Shown here in pieces: positions 16,459-25,636 of a stretch of DNA of 64,000 bases (within the stretch, counting starts at the first letter, position 1; each line of letters opens with the position of its first letter). The DNA is from Stieleria marina (GTDB taxonomy: Bacteria; Planctomycetota; Planctomycetia; Pirellulales; Pirellulaceae), in the NCBI GenBank assembly GCA_007741555.1, contig CP036526.1, positions 1,054,001 to 1,118,000 on the forward strand, read 5' to 3'. The translations under genes and the position numbers were made by a program. Under the pieces are notes generated by a model, which had not been told where the DNA came from, did no database searches, and worked only from the letters and a program-made list of their open reading frames with translations.

Positions 16459-19137
16459 ATGAGTGTTGCCTCTCCCGATCGAAACCCGGACTTGCTCCGT
16501 GTGCCGGACAGCTTGAAAGAACAGTTGTCGCGGTTTCGCAGCAAGGTATGGACCACCAAGATGGCCGAAGCGATTGCCATGGCAGTCGCGGCGATCTTAA
16601 TTGCGTTCTTGACGGTGTTCATCGTCGATCGATTTTGGGACACGCCCGCGTCCGTCCGCTTGGGCATCTTCTTTGCCACGCTGGCGGTTTGGTTGGTCGT
16701 GCCGTGGGCGTTTCACCGCTGGGTTTGGCGACACCGCAGCCTGGATCAGCTAGCCAAGTTGCTGCGTGTTCGCGAACCCAATATCGGCGATCAACTGCTG
16801 GGTGTGATTGAACTGGCCGACAGCGAAACCGAACAAGCTCGTTCTCGCAAATTGTGCGAAGCCGCCATCGAACAAGTTGCTGTGTCGGCAAAGAGTCGTG
16901 ATCTGAATGCCGCGGCACCGACGTCGCGCGTCAAATTGTGGAGCAGCGTGTTGGCCATTGCCGCGGGCATCGCCGTTGTGCTGGGCGTCGTCGCTGGGCC
17001 AGCCGCTAAAAACGCTTGGGCGCGAATGGCTGCGCCATGGATCGACACACCGCGTTACACATTTACCGAAGTCAATGCATTGCCAAAATCGATGGTCGTG
17101 CCCCACGGTGAAAACGTCTCTTGGACGGTTTCGCTTTCTGACACAAGCCGTTGGCAGCCCGCTTCGGCAACCATCGAGATCGAAGGCATGCCGGACAATG
17201 TCGTGTCGATTGTCGACAACCGATACCAGTTTGAATTGCCGCCCAGGATGCAGCCAACGGACATGATGGTTCGCGTTGGCGACTTCTATCAAAACGTCAC
17301 GCTTGATCCTCAGATTCGGCCCGAATTGGTTGCAGCAAATGCTGTGGTGCAATTGCCCGAATACCTGGGACTAAACGAAGCCGTCGAGCGAGATGTTCGG
17401 GGCGGCACATTGAGCGTCGTCGAAGGCAGCACGGCCAAGGTTTCAGCCACCGCATCGCGGCAGCTTGATTCCGCCAGCATCAACGAAAATTCGGTTCCTG
17501 TGATCGACGCATCGTTTGCATCGGGCAAAGTCGACGTCACGGACGCAGGGCAGATGAGTTTGTCGTGGAAAGACCAGTTCGGTTTGGCCGGTCGCGAGCC
17601 GTTTGATTTAGCGATCAAGCCGCTTGTTGATGAACCGCCAAGTGTGGTGACGCAGGATTTTCCCCGCCAAGCCGTGTTGCTCGATAGCGAACAACTCAAT
17701 TTCCGTGCTCTTTCGGCGGACGATTTTGGCGTCAAGAAAATCGGGTTTACTTGGAAGGGACTCGACGACCGCTTGGCCAAACCAGCCGAGGGCGAAAAGG
17801 TGCTTGCGGTTGGCGGCCCCGATCAGTCATCGATTCAAGTGCCGGCAACGTTTTCGGCCAACGGGTTGGGAATCGACCCGCAGCCGGTTGAAGTCCGATT
17901 GTGGGTCGAGGACTACTTGCCCGGTCGCGAGCGAGCCTATTCAGCTCCGCACATCTTCTACGTGTTGACTGCCGAGGAGCACGCGATCTGGGTGACCAGC
18001 CAGCTGAGCAAATGGCATCGGGCATCCTTGGATGTGCGGGACCGCGAACTCAGGCTTTATGAACGCAACAAGCAACTGCGTGCCATGACGGCCAGCGAAT
18101 TAAACGACGATGACATGCGAAACGAACTTCGCAAACAAGCCGGCGCGGAATCGTCCAACGGTCGTCGTTTGGACAATCTGAACAAAACCGGCGAAGACCT
18201 GCTTAAGATGGCCGCACGCAATCCCGAGATTGGCGTGGGGCACTTGGAGCGGTGGGCAGAAATGCAGCAGACTTTGAAGGACATCGCAGCGAATCGAATG
18301 CCTTCGGTGTCCGAACTGTTAGCCAAAGCTTCAACAGACGACAAAGTTGCTCGTGGTGAACCCTCCAAGCCGAAGCCCGAAGCTCCCAAAGCTGGCCAGA
18401 GTTTGGACGACAAGACTGCGCCAGGCGGTGAAGGCGACGATGATGCGAATGCCAAGGAAATGCCTCGGGTTCCTACGATCGCCGATCGCGAATCGTCGCA
18501 GCAACCACTTGATGAAGAGGGCGGCGATCCAGCGGCGCCCAAACCACCAGGTGCTCCGCGTCTCACATTGCCCACCACCACGATTGCTAGTCCGGGCAAA
18601 AAAGGTGAAACACCCGAAGAGTGTGAAGTCCCCGAAGAGGCTCCTGTCGATGAAGCGATCAAAGAGCAGGAATACTTGCTGGCGGAGTTCGAAAAATTGG
18701 CCGAAGAGATGAACGCAATTCTGGCCAACTTGGAAGGCAGTACGTTGGTCAAACGGCTTAAAGCCGCTTCACGAGAGCAAGACCAAGTCGCCGAGCGAAT
18801 CGGTGGTCGAATCAATGCGGTGTTTGGTGCGAAGCGTTTGGCCAAGCCTGAAGATCACAAGATGTTGGGTGATTTGGCGGAAGTCGAAAAGAAGAGCAGC
18901 CAGAACGTGTCCTACATCATGGACGACATGGACAGCTACTACCAACGTCGCCGCATGTTGCAGTTCAAAAATGTGCTGGACGAAATGCGAGCGGCCGAAG
19001 TCCTGACGGCGCTGACTGACCTAGGCGAAAAGATCCCCAAGAAACAGGGCATGTCGATTGCTCAAGCCGAATATTGGTCCGACACGTTTGATCGCTGGGC
19101 GGATGATTTGGTCGATCCGATGAGTGGCGGTACGTGA
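16459..19137 (+). CDS. Large membrane-anchored DUF4175-like protein, probably ended early by an in-frame TGA
   Basis: The product of 892 residues starts with two membrane helices (about 36-56 and 62-82), then a conserved-looking LRVREPNIGDQLLGVIELAD segment and a third helix near 165-185. A long extracytoplasmic part follows, with Pro/Glu/Lys-rich linkers around 620-710 and helical, coiled-coil-prone sequence to the end. It resembles large planctomycete membrane proteins placed after MoxR/BatA genes. The reading frame stops at TGA (19135-19137), but the same frame continues at once through PGGKSAGSLPPS and a further 190 codons of coherent sequence. The full protein was therefore probably about 1093 residues. 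A nonsense mutation, readthrough or a sequence error are all possible. Confidence 0.65.
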   Translation: MSVASPDRNPDLLRVPDSLKEQLSRFRSKVWTTKMAEAIAMAVAAILIAFLTVFIVDRFWDTPASVRLGIFFATLAVWLVVPWAFHRWVWRHRSLDQLAKLLRVREPNIGDQLLGVIELADSETEQARSRKLCEAAIEQVAVSAKSRDLNAAAPTSRVKLWSSVLAIAAGIAVVLGVVAGPAAKNAWARMAAPWIDTPRYTFTEVNALPKSMVVPHGENVSWTVSLSDTSRWQPASATIEIEGMPDNVVSIVDNRYQFELPPRMQPTDMMVRVGDFYQNVTLDPQIRPELVAANAVVQLPEYLGLNEAVERDVRGGTLSVVEGSTAKVSATASRQLDSASINENSVPVIDASFASGKVDVTDAGQMSLSWKDQFGLAGREPFDLAIKPLVDEPPSVVTQDFPRQAVLLDSEQLNFRALSADDFGVKKIGFTWKGLDDRLAKPAEGEKVLAVGGPDQSSIQVPATFSANGLGIDPQPVEVRLWVEDYLPGRERAYSAPHIFYVLTAEEHAIWVTSQLSKWHRASLDVRDRELRLYERNKQLRAMTASELNDDDMRNELRKQAGAESSNGRRLDNLNKTGEDLLKMAARNPEIGVGHLERWAEMQQTLKDIAANRMPSVSELLAKASTDDKVARGEPSKPKPEAPKAGQSLDDKTAPGGEGDDDANAKEMPRVPTIADRESSQQPLDEEGGDPAAPKPPGAPRLTLPTTTIASPGKKGETPEECEVPEEAPVDEAIKEQEYLLAEFEKLAEEMNAILANLEGSTLVKRLKAASREQDQVAERIGGRINAVFGAKRLAKPEDHKMLGDLAEVEKKSSQNVSYIMDDMDSYYQRRRMLQFKNVLDEMRAAEVLTALTDLGEKIPKKQGMSIAQAEYWSDTFDRWADDLVDPMSGGT

Positions 19138-19161
19138 CCGGGCGGCAAATCGGCTGGCAGT

Positions 19162-19740
19162 TTGCCACCATCCGTCATTTTAGAAGTACTTCAAATCCTA
19201 GAAGGCGAAGTGAACTTGCGCGAGGAGACGCGGGTCGCTGAGCAAGCCAAAGAAGCGATGGAGCGAGACGATTACATTAGCGAAGGGATTCGGTTGAGCG
19301 AGACGCAGGATTTACTGCGTGACCGTACCGATAAAGTCATTGACCGTATCAACGAACTTCCCGAACCGGAGGGCTTTGCCAAAGAGATCAACATGCTGAC
19401 AAAAGTTGAGTCGGTAATGAAAGAGGCTGTCAATATTTTGGTCTCACCCGATACGGGCGATCGAGCCATCGCGGCGGAAACCGAAGCGATTGAGTTGCTG
19501 TTGGCATCCAAACGCATCAACCCCAAGGGCGGTGGAGGCGGCGGAACGTCACCTGGTGGTGGCGGCAGTGGCGATACGCAAGATTCGGCGCTCGCGCTGA
19601 TCGGTGCAGGTGTCAACGCCAAAGAGCAGCGTCGCGCAAGTGAAGTGACGCAGGCAACGGGCGAATCCGGCCGAGCACTGCCAGAAGAGTTTCGAGCTGG
19701 TTTGGACGAGTATTTTTCCAGGCTAGAACGGGACCAGTAA
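19162..19740 (+). CDS. C-terminal continuation of the DUF4175-like protein (after in-frame TGA)
   Basis: These 192 codons are in exactly the same frame as the preceding gene, separated only by its TGA and eight codons. The sequence is strongly helical (ILEVLQILEGEVNLREETRVAEQ), then has a glycine-rich linker (GGGGGGTSPGGGGSG near residue 125) and an acidic helical end (EEFRAGLDEYFSRLERDQ). The only possible local start is TTG at 19162 and no ribosome binding site precedes it. It is best read as the detached C-terminal domain of the upstream protein; independent translation is possible but unlikely. Confidence 0.5.
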   Translation: MPPSVILEVLQILEGEVNLREETRVAEQAKEAMERDDYISEGIRLSETQDLLRDRTDKVIDRINELPEPEGFAKEINMLTKVESVMKEAVNILVSPDTGDRAIAAETEAIELLLASKRINPKGGGGGGTSPGGGGSGDTQDSALALIGAGVNAKEQRRASEVTQATGESGRALPEEFRAGLDEYFSRLERDQ

Positions 19741-19746
19741 AAGTAA

Positions 19747-19826
19747 CCCTGCGGCGCCGTTCGCAGGGCAGAGTGAATGTTCGTTTTCTTGCGTCGCAAG
19801 AAACGCCCTGCGAGCGGCGTCGCAGG
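19747..19826. repeat. Cluster of three hairpins between genes
   Basis: CCCTGCG/CGCAGGG (19747-19768), TTCTTGCG/CGCAAGAA (19786-19802, one-base centre) and CCTGCG/CGCAGG (19807-19826) follow each other within 80 bases. The outer two are related and inverted, so this is probably a small repeat element. Confidence 0.6.
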
Positions 19827-19860
19827 ACTACGCCTGAATGCAGGTTTGACGTTGCGAAAA

Positions 19861-20664
19861 ATGAATGCCAGCCACCTACCGTCCCTGTTCTTGATGCTGC
19901 TGATTTCATTCCCGGCATTTTGCGGTGTCGCACTTGCGCAGGATGCCGCGGAAGCAGTTTCGGAAGAGGCAGTGGCCGAATATGAAGCAGCGTTGGTAGA
20001 AGATGAACAGGCGATCGAGGACGAAGAAGAGTTCGTTCTTCCTCCCGACCCCGAAACCGCCAAAGTTCAGGCTTACTTGGCTGTCCAACGTGGTTTGATC
20101 ACTCGTGTTTGCAATTTGACGGATGATCAAGAAAAAAAACTTTCGTCAATGAATAACCGATGGCTAGCGAAAGTCTCCAAGGAAAACGAACCGAAGCCAA
20201 ACGGCGTTGGTAGACAACCGGGGCTGATCGGAATGTTCTTTGGAGTGCAACCACAGCGTCCGCGCGCGGCTCGTAAACAGAATTTAAAGAAGATTGTCGA
20301 TGAGCAACTTGTTGCCGTGCTGGATGACGACCAGAAAAAACAGTTGAAGACTGAGCAGGAAGAGTCGGCACAGTTCCGCCACGCTGCGACCGCTGATGCG
20401 CTGCTGGAATCACTGCAAGATCGGTTGGATATGACCGCTGAGCAACGCACTGCGATCAAGGAAAAAATTCTTCCTTGGGTGTCACGATCGGATCTGGTGG
20501 TGGTGCACTATTTCAACGGCAACAATTACTATCCCGACATTCCGCTTCACTTGCTAACTGCTTTGACGCCCGACCAACGCAAGGCCTACCAGGGACTTCA
20601 ACGCCATCTGTTCACCCATGACAATTTCAACGATGGCAATGAGCCGATTGTGATTGAGGAGTAA
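19861..20664 (+). CDS. Exported protein of unknown function with repeated LTxxQ-like helices
   Basis: The product of 267 residues has a signal peptide (LFLMLLISFPAFCGVALAQ) and then an acidic stretch (EAALVEDEQAIEDEEEF). Several short segments of the type LTDDQEKKL, LDDDQKKQLK, MTAEQRTAIKEK and LTPDQRKAYQ resemble the LTxxQ pattern of Spy/CpxP-like periplasmic proteins. The similarity is weak and may only reflect helical repeats. ATG 19861 was chosen because it places the signal peptide at the N-terminus; the frame is open to 19777. The next gene begins four bases after its stop, so the two are coupled. Confidence 0.55.
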   Translation: MNASHLPSLFLMLLISFPAFCGVALAQDAAEAVSEEAVAEYEAALVEDEQAIEDEEEFVLPPDPETAKVQAYLAVQRGLITRVCNLTDDQEKKLSSMNNRWLAKVSKENEPKPNGVGRQPGLIGMFFGVQPQRPRAARKQNLKKIVDEQLVAVLDDDQKKQLKTEQEESAQFRHAATADALLESLQDRLDMTAEQRTAIKEKILPWVSRSDLVVVHYFNGNNYYPDIPLHLLTALTPDQRKAYQGLQRHLFTHDNFNDGNEPIVIEE

Positions 20665-20668
20665 ACCT

Positions 20669-21391
20669 GTGCGTTCAATCTGTTTTGGGATCTTCATTGC
20701 GTTTTTGTCGACGACTGCATCGGCACAACAGGACTGGGTTTCCAGTTGGGTGCTCAATGGGCAAACCGAAGCACAGTTTGAAAAACAGCTGAAATCGGAT
20801 TACGAGATGCAGGTCAACATGATTGATCGGCTATGTGATCTGCGCGACGCCCAACGATCCAAGCTGACATTGGCCGCTGACGCCGACGTCACACGCTTCT
20901 TTCGTGACGTCGCCAAAATTCGCAAGAAGATCGCTGCCTTGGATTTGAAAGGCAACCAAAACGATGACATCAACAAGATCTTTCAAGTGGTCAGCCCGCT
21001 TCGGACCCATGTGCAAAACGGAGTGTTTGGTGACCAGTCACTCTTTCATCGAGTGTCACGGTCGGTGCTCACGACTGATCAGCAGGAGCTCTACGCGGCC
21101 GAGATCAAAAAAAATCGTCAGCGTCGTTGCGAGGCGATTGTTCGCGTCAATGTGGCTGATTTGGAGCGATCGATGCCGATGTTGGCTGATCAACGCGACA
21201 AATTGATGGAAGTACTGGATGCTCAAGAATTACCAACGACAATCAATCAGCACATGGAAGGCTACTCGGGGTTCTTGAAACTGGTGAAGGCCAGGAAGAA
21301 CGCCAAGCAGGATTTCGAGAAGATTTTTGATGCCAAGCAGATGAAAGTGATCGACCAGTACTGTGATCGCTATCAAGGTTGGGTGCCGTGA
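20669..21391 (+). CDS. Exported protein of unknown function (paired with the preceding one)
   Basis: The product of 240 residues starts at GTG 20669, preceded by GAGGAG at a good distance. It has a short signal peptide (ICFGIFIAFLSTTASAQQD). The rest is charged and helical (DLRDAQRSKLTLAADADVTRFFRDVAKIRKKI), again with LTTDQQEL-type phrases like its neighbour. The two are probably paralogous exported helical proteins. No enzyme motif is seen. The stop overlaps a possible GTG start of the next gene by four bases. Confidence 0.5.
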   Translation: MRSICFGIFIAFLSTTASAQQDWVSSWVLNGQTEAQFEKQLKSDYEMQVNMIDRLCDLRDAQRSKLTLAADADVTRFFRDVAKIRKKIAALDLKGNQNDDINKIFQVVSPLRTHVQNGVFGDQSLFHRVSRSVLTTDQQELYAAEIKKNRQRRCEAIVRVNVADLERSMPMLADQRDKLMEVLDAQELPTTINQHMEGYSGFLKLVKARKNAKQDFEKIFDAKQMKVIDQYCDRYQGWVP

Positions 21392-21441
21392 CAGATCAAC
21401 ATGAACAAACTGCAGACTTACCAATACAGGCGAACGTTTTG

Positions 21442-22503
21442 ATGAAGGCATCTTTTGAATTTCGGACTGGATGGTTACTGCTGGTCGCGGCGCTGGTGTT
21501 TCTGATTTCGCCGGTGCCATCATCGTCGGGTCAGGGGCTGGTCGTTCCGCAAGGCGACGTGGTCGCGCGTGATGTGCGTGAAATGTACGACAAGGGTTTG
21601 GGCTACTTGCTGAAAACGCAAAGTGACTCGGGGACCTGGAACACCGGCGGCGAACGCGGGGCAGGGACGACCGGTTTGGGATTGTTGGCTTTCTTGGCAT
21701 CCGGGGAAGATCCCAATTTTGGTCCCTACAGCAGTGCCATCCGAAAAGCGATTCGGAACATCATTAAATCGCAGCCAAAATCGACGGGCTACATGGGGCC
21801 AAGCATGTATCACCATGGGTTTGGATTGTTAGCGTTGGCGGAAGCCTACGGCGCGGTCGACGAAACGGACCTGTGGGCTGGCGAGAAGCATGCCAATCAA
21901 CGCAGTTTGGGAGAGGCACTGGAATTAGGTGTTCGCTGTGCCGTGACATCCCAAAAGAAAAACCCGTTTGGAGCTTGGCGGTATTCACCCAACACACGAG
22001 ATGCGGATACTTCGGTCAGCGGAGCCGTGTTGATGGGGTTACTGGCGGCCCGCAACGCCGGCATCGAAGTGCCGGACGAGTCGATTAACAAAGCGATCAA
22101 GTATTTCACCAGCATGACCGGTGGAAATGGAATCGTGGGCTACTCGGGCGGTCTGGATGGGTTCGGCGAATCGATCGCTCGTTCATCGATCGCTTGCTTG
22201 GTGTATGCGATCGCGAAACGCAAAGATCTGAAACAGTACAAATCCGTCGAGAAGTACTTGGTCAACAATCGCAGCGAAGGTTCGGGATGGACGGAGTATG
22301 CAAGGTACTACCAAGCCCAGGCTCTGTTCCAAGCCGATATCGAGGCTTGGGAGAAGTGGAACAAGGGATTGATTCGGAAACTGAAAGGAGTTCAAGGAGC
22401 GGACGGCAGTTTTCAGGGTGACTTGGGCGCGGCGAACAGCACGTCGATGGCTTTGTTGGCCTTGGCACTGAACTATCGATTTTTACCCATCTACGAGCGG
22501 TAA
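21442..22503 (+). CDS. Exported prenyltransferase/squalene-oxidase-repeat protein
   Basis: The product of 353 residues has a signal peptide (WLLLVAALVFLISPVPSSSGQ) followed by a predicted alpha/alpha-barrel built of repeats. GLGYLLKTQSDSGTW and the later GSFQGDLGAANSTSMALLALALNY match the squalene-hopene-cyclase/prenyltransferase repeat, with the QxxxGxW type near the start. The catalytic DxDD of terpene cyclases is not visible, so it is probably a binding or scaffold protein rather than a cyclase. A GTG at 21388 overlapping the upstream stop is an alternative start adding 18 residues. The next gene starts two bases after its stop. Confidence 0.7.
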   Translation: MKASFEFRTGWLLLVAALVFLISPVPSSSGQGLVVPQGDVVARDVREMYDKGLGYLLKTQSDSGTWNTGGERGAGTTGLGLLAFLASGEDPNFGPYSSAIRKAIRNIIKSQPKSTGYMGPSMYHHGFGLLALAEAYGAVDETDLWAGEKHANQRSLGEALELGVRCAVTSQKKNPFGAWRYSPNTRDADTSVSGAVLMGLLAARNAGIEVPDESINKAIKYFTSMTGGNGIVGYSGGLDGFGESIARSSIACLVYAIAKRKDLKQYKSVEKYLVNNRSEGSGWTEYARYYQAQALFQADIEAWEKWNKGLIRKLKGVQGADGSFQGDLGAANSTSMALLALALNYRFLPIYER

Positions 22504-22505
22504 AC

Positions 22506-25500
22506 ATGCAGATGAAATGGTTGAACGGTTGTCGAGGTTTTGTTGCGTGTGCGATCCTGATTTGCTTACACGGTGGTTTGGTCCATGCAGACGCCGCCAA
22601 GCTGCGCATGTATCTCAAAGACGGCAGCTTCGTAGACGGCGTGTTGAGTCCGTCTAATCGAGAAGGGTACATCGGATTTCAGAGCGATCTGTTTGATAGT
22701 TCGCTGGAGTTTGACGTCCGGGGAATTCGATCCGTTGCAGGTGAATTTTCGCCCGAAGACCAAAAATCAGGCCACGCGTTCTTGCTGGACGGCGGTACGC
22801 GGATCACGGGCGATTTGCAGCAATGGAATGAATCTGCCCTAGTGGTCAGTTCTAAATCGTTGGGCGAAGTCACGATTAATCGGTCGCTACTTCGTGCCGT
22901 CGAAGCCGTCGCCGATAGCGGTAAACGAATCTATTCGGGACCAAAATCGATCGATGATTGGACGATTTTGGATGATACGAACAAATGGGATTTCGCCGCA
23001 GGATCACTGAAGTCGCCCGACAACGATGCCAAGGCAGGCGGGAACGTGGGTTTGCCTGAAAAGTTCCGGCTCTCGCTGTCCATGTCTTGGGAAGGCCGCG
23101 CGGATTTTGTCATGTCGCTTGGTTGTACCGAACCCAAAAAGCCTGCGCCGGAACCCGAGAACAACAATCGACGCGTTCGGCGTGCCATGGTCCAGCCCAC
23201 GCAGAATATTGCTGCGGTTCGATTGGAAATGTGGGATGCGCAGCTCGCTGTCGTTCGTGAAGTCGGCAATCTTGCGGACATCGCCGTATTGCCACTCGAT
23301 GATGATTCGTCGCAGTTTGAATTGACGTTTTTCGTGGATCAGGTTGCCGGTTTGGTCGCGGTGTATTCACCGCGCGGAAAGCTGTTGGAAAAGATTCAAG
23401 TGGCTGAAGAGTCGGGGAAAGCAAACCCATTTGCGATGCTGGACAATCACGGCAAAAGCGTTTCGCTGGATCAATTCGACGTCTACGAATGGGACGGGCA
23501 TTTGCCGGATTCGACGGAGTACCCCGATAGCTACGTTTTGGACAAGGAGGAGAAAATCGTCAATGCGGAGGTTGTCGGGTTTGACGCAAAAACGCAGTCG
23601 CTTGACCTGATTGATGAGGACGGCAAAGAGTTGCAAATGAAACTGGCGGACGTGCGACGAGTGATTTTGGCTGTCCAGGACGAGAGCTCTGAAGAGTCAA
23701 AAGACGAATCCAAGAAAGGCGAATCCAAGAAAGGCGAATCCAAGAAAGACGAATCTGAGCAAGACGAAGACGAAGACGGAGACGGAGACGGAGACGGAGA
23801 CGGAGACGGAGACGGAGACGGAGACGGAGACGGAGACGGAGAAGGAGAAGGAGAAGGAGACGGAGAAGGAGAAGGGCAGGGCAGTGGCGATGAAGACGAC
23901 GCCGCTGTGGACGAAAAACCGAGCGGGCAAGCAATTGCTTTCGCAGCGTTTGAATTGGACGAGAGCCGATTGATCGAAGTCGACTTTGCTGACAGCAGTC
24001 GATTGGTCGGGTATTTGGCCCAAGGGAACGGCAAGCAATTTGGATTCAAGGCAAACGGCATCGCGAAGGTCGCAAGTTGTGCGGCCGATCAGATCGTGGC
24101 CGTCTCGGGATCGGCGGTTCGCTTCAAGGGGGACGATTTGTCCGGGACCGCGGGCACGCTGACGACGGAACTTGCCAAACTACAGGGAACGCTCGTGCAG
24201 AATGCAGCACCGAAGGGCGATGCCGTTTTGGTCTGGCAACCTTGGGCCAGTGAAAGCCAGGCTGCAATTTCGCGTGAATTCACTGGGGCAATTATCTACA
24301 CATCACGGAACGCGCCACTCAGTGCGAAAGCCGCAGTCGTCGTGCCAGCGCAACGACGTCGGCCCAATAATGGATTGGGGGCTCTGATCGGTGGGATTTT
24401 TGGCAATGGTGGTGGAAAGCCTGCGATCGCAAAAAAGAAAGCTCCCGCAGGCGATGGTGCTAAATCAAATCTGCCTAGCTTTGAAATCGTCTTTCGATCG
24501 GGCGATACGGTCGACGGCGTGGTGCAATCAGTCGACCAGCGGGGGGTGACGTTTGCATCGGAGGAAACTAGCACCACGGTTGTCCCGCACGATCAAATGG
24601 ATTCCATCACACTGGGCAAAGCGACGACCAAGCCGTCATTCGACGAACTGGAACTGAAACGTTTGCTAACGGTTCCGCGGAATCAGAAAAGCGACCCGCC
24701 AACCCATTTGTTCGTGTCCACGACCGGTGATTATTTGCGTGGCCGATTGGTTGGGGTGACCGAAGACGTGGTCGGCGCCGAGGTGCGACTGGAAGTGCAG
24801 GAGATCCCGCGAGACAAAGTGGCTCGCGTGATTTGGTTGCATGAACGCCCTTGGTTGGATGCGGATAAGGATGCCGATGAAGACGCCAAGCAAGAAGCTC
24901 CCCCGAATACGACTGACGCCAGTTTCTTGGTCCATGCCGTTCGCCCTGATTCTCGCGGAGTTACTTTCTCCCCCGAGAAATTAGTCGATGGAACACTTAG
25001 CGGAACCAGTGATTTGCTGGGTGATTGCAGTATTCGTTTGGATTCGATTCAGTCGTTATTGTTCGGACGTGATGTAGGCGAAAAAGCGCTGGCACTGCGA
25101 AAGGACTCATGGAAATTGGAATTGGCCGCGCTGCCAAAGGCCTACTTGGACGATGGCGAAGGCGGCGAAGGGGCATCGGCGGCGACCTCGTCTCCCTTGG
25201 TGGGACGCGATGCTCCGGAGATCAAGCTTCAGACGATCAACGACGTGGAGTTTGTGCTCTCGGAGAATCGGGACAAAGTCATCGTGTTGGATTTTTGGGC
25301 CAGTTGGTGCGGTCCGTGCATTGCGACAATGCCCAAAGTCGACGCCATCGTCGATGAATTTGATCCACGCGAAGTGGAATTGGTTGCTGTGAATTTGCAG
25401 GATAGTGTGGAACGAGCACGTATCGCGCTAAAGCGAATGGAAATCGAACCAACCGTGGTAATGGATGTCGATGGCGAAGCTGCCAGGTTCTACGACGCTC

Positions 25501-25622
25501 GCGCCATTCCGCAGACCGTGATTGTGGACCGCAACGGAAAGATTACACACTTGTTTGTCGGCGGTGGATCGAAGTTTTTGGATCAGTTTTCGGCCGCTTT
25601 GAAAGAAGTTGTGGCGAAGTAG
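22506..25622 (+). CDS. Large exported protein with C-terminal TlpA-like thioredoxin domain
   Basis: The product of 1038 residues begins with a signal peptide (VACAILICLHGGLVHAD). Residues about 30-390 and 480-830 are beta-rich repeats with phrases such as DGSFVDGVL, SGDTVDGVV and TTGDYLRGRL, which suggest repeated small barrels. Between them is a Lys/Ser/Glu linker, then a Asp-Gly/Glu-Gly repeat coded by a hexanucleotide microsatellite. The last 130 residues are a TlpA/ResA-type thioredoxin domain with DFWASWCGPCIATMPKVD and the cis-proline segment RAIPQTVIVDRNG. A periplasmic thiol-disulfide role is likely for that domain. The fusion is unusual. It lies in the MoxR-headed run with two bases to the gene before. 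Confidence 0.75.
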   Translation: MQMKWLNGCRGFVACAILICLHGGLVHADAAKLRMYLKDGSFVDGVLSPSNREGYIGFQSDLFDSSLEFDVRGIRSVAGEFSPEDQKSGHAFLLDGGTRITGDLQQWNESALVVSSKSLGEVTINRSLLRAVEAVADSGKRIYSGPKSIDDWTILDDTNKWDFAAGSLKSPDNDAKAGGNVGLPEKFRLSLSMSWEGRADFVMSLGCTEPKKPAPEPENNNRRVRRAMVQPTQNIAAVRLEMWDAQLAVVREVGNLADIAVLPLDDDSSQFELTFFVDQVAGLVAVYSPRGKLLEKIQVAEESGKANPFAMLDNHGKSVSLDQFDVYEWDGHLPDSTEYPDSYVLDKEEKIVNAEVVGFDAKTQSLDLIDEDGKELQMKLADVRRVILAVQDESSEESKDESKKGESKKGESKKDESEQDEDEDGDGDGDGDGDGDGDGDGDGDGEGEGEGDGEGEGQGSGDEDDAAVDEKPSGQAIAFAAFELDESRLIEVDFADSSRLVGYLAQGNGKQFGFKANGIAKVASCAADQIVAVSGSAVRFKGDDLSGTAGTLTTELAKLQGTLVQNAAPKGDAVLVWQPWASESQAAISREFTGAIIYTSRNAPLSAKAAVVVPAQRRRPNNGLGALIGGIFGNGGGKPAIAKKKAPAGDGAKSNLPSFEIVFRSGDTVDGVVQSVDQRGVTFASEETSTTVVPHDQMDSITLGKATTKPSFDELELKRLLTVPRNQKSDPPTHLFVSTTGDYLRGRLVGVTEDVVGAEVRLEVQEIPRDKVARVIWLHERPWLDADKDADEDAKQEAPPNTTDASFLVHAVRPDSRGVTFSPEKLVDGTLSGTSDLLGDCSIRLDSIQSLLFGRDVGEKALALRKDSWKLELAALPKAYLDDGEGGEGASAATSSPLVGRDAPEIKLQTINDVEFVLSENRDKVIVLDFWASWCGPCIATMPKVDAIVDEFDPREVELVAVNLQDSVERARIALKRMEIEPTVVMDVDGEAARFYDARAIPQTVIVDRNGKITHLFVGGGSKFLDQFSAALKEVVAK
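23697..23877 (+). repeat. In-frame low-complexity tandem repeats inside the TlpA-fusion gene
   Basis: Three AAAGGCGAATCCAAG-type 15-base units (SKKGE) are followed by about eight GGAGAC hexamers and several GGAGAA variants. These encode Asp-Gly and Glu-Gly dipeptides. Because the unit is six bases, length changes keep the frame. The Asp-Gly run could bind calcium, but no RTX nonapeptide is present. Confidence 0.9.
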
Positions 25623-25636
25623 TCGTCCCCGCTGCA

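Noticed and set aside
23531-24061. Minus-strand frame with a long Ser-Pro repeat
   Set aside because: It is the complement of the Asp-Gly microsatellite inside the TlpA-fusion gene.
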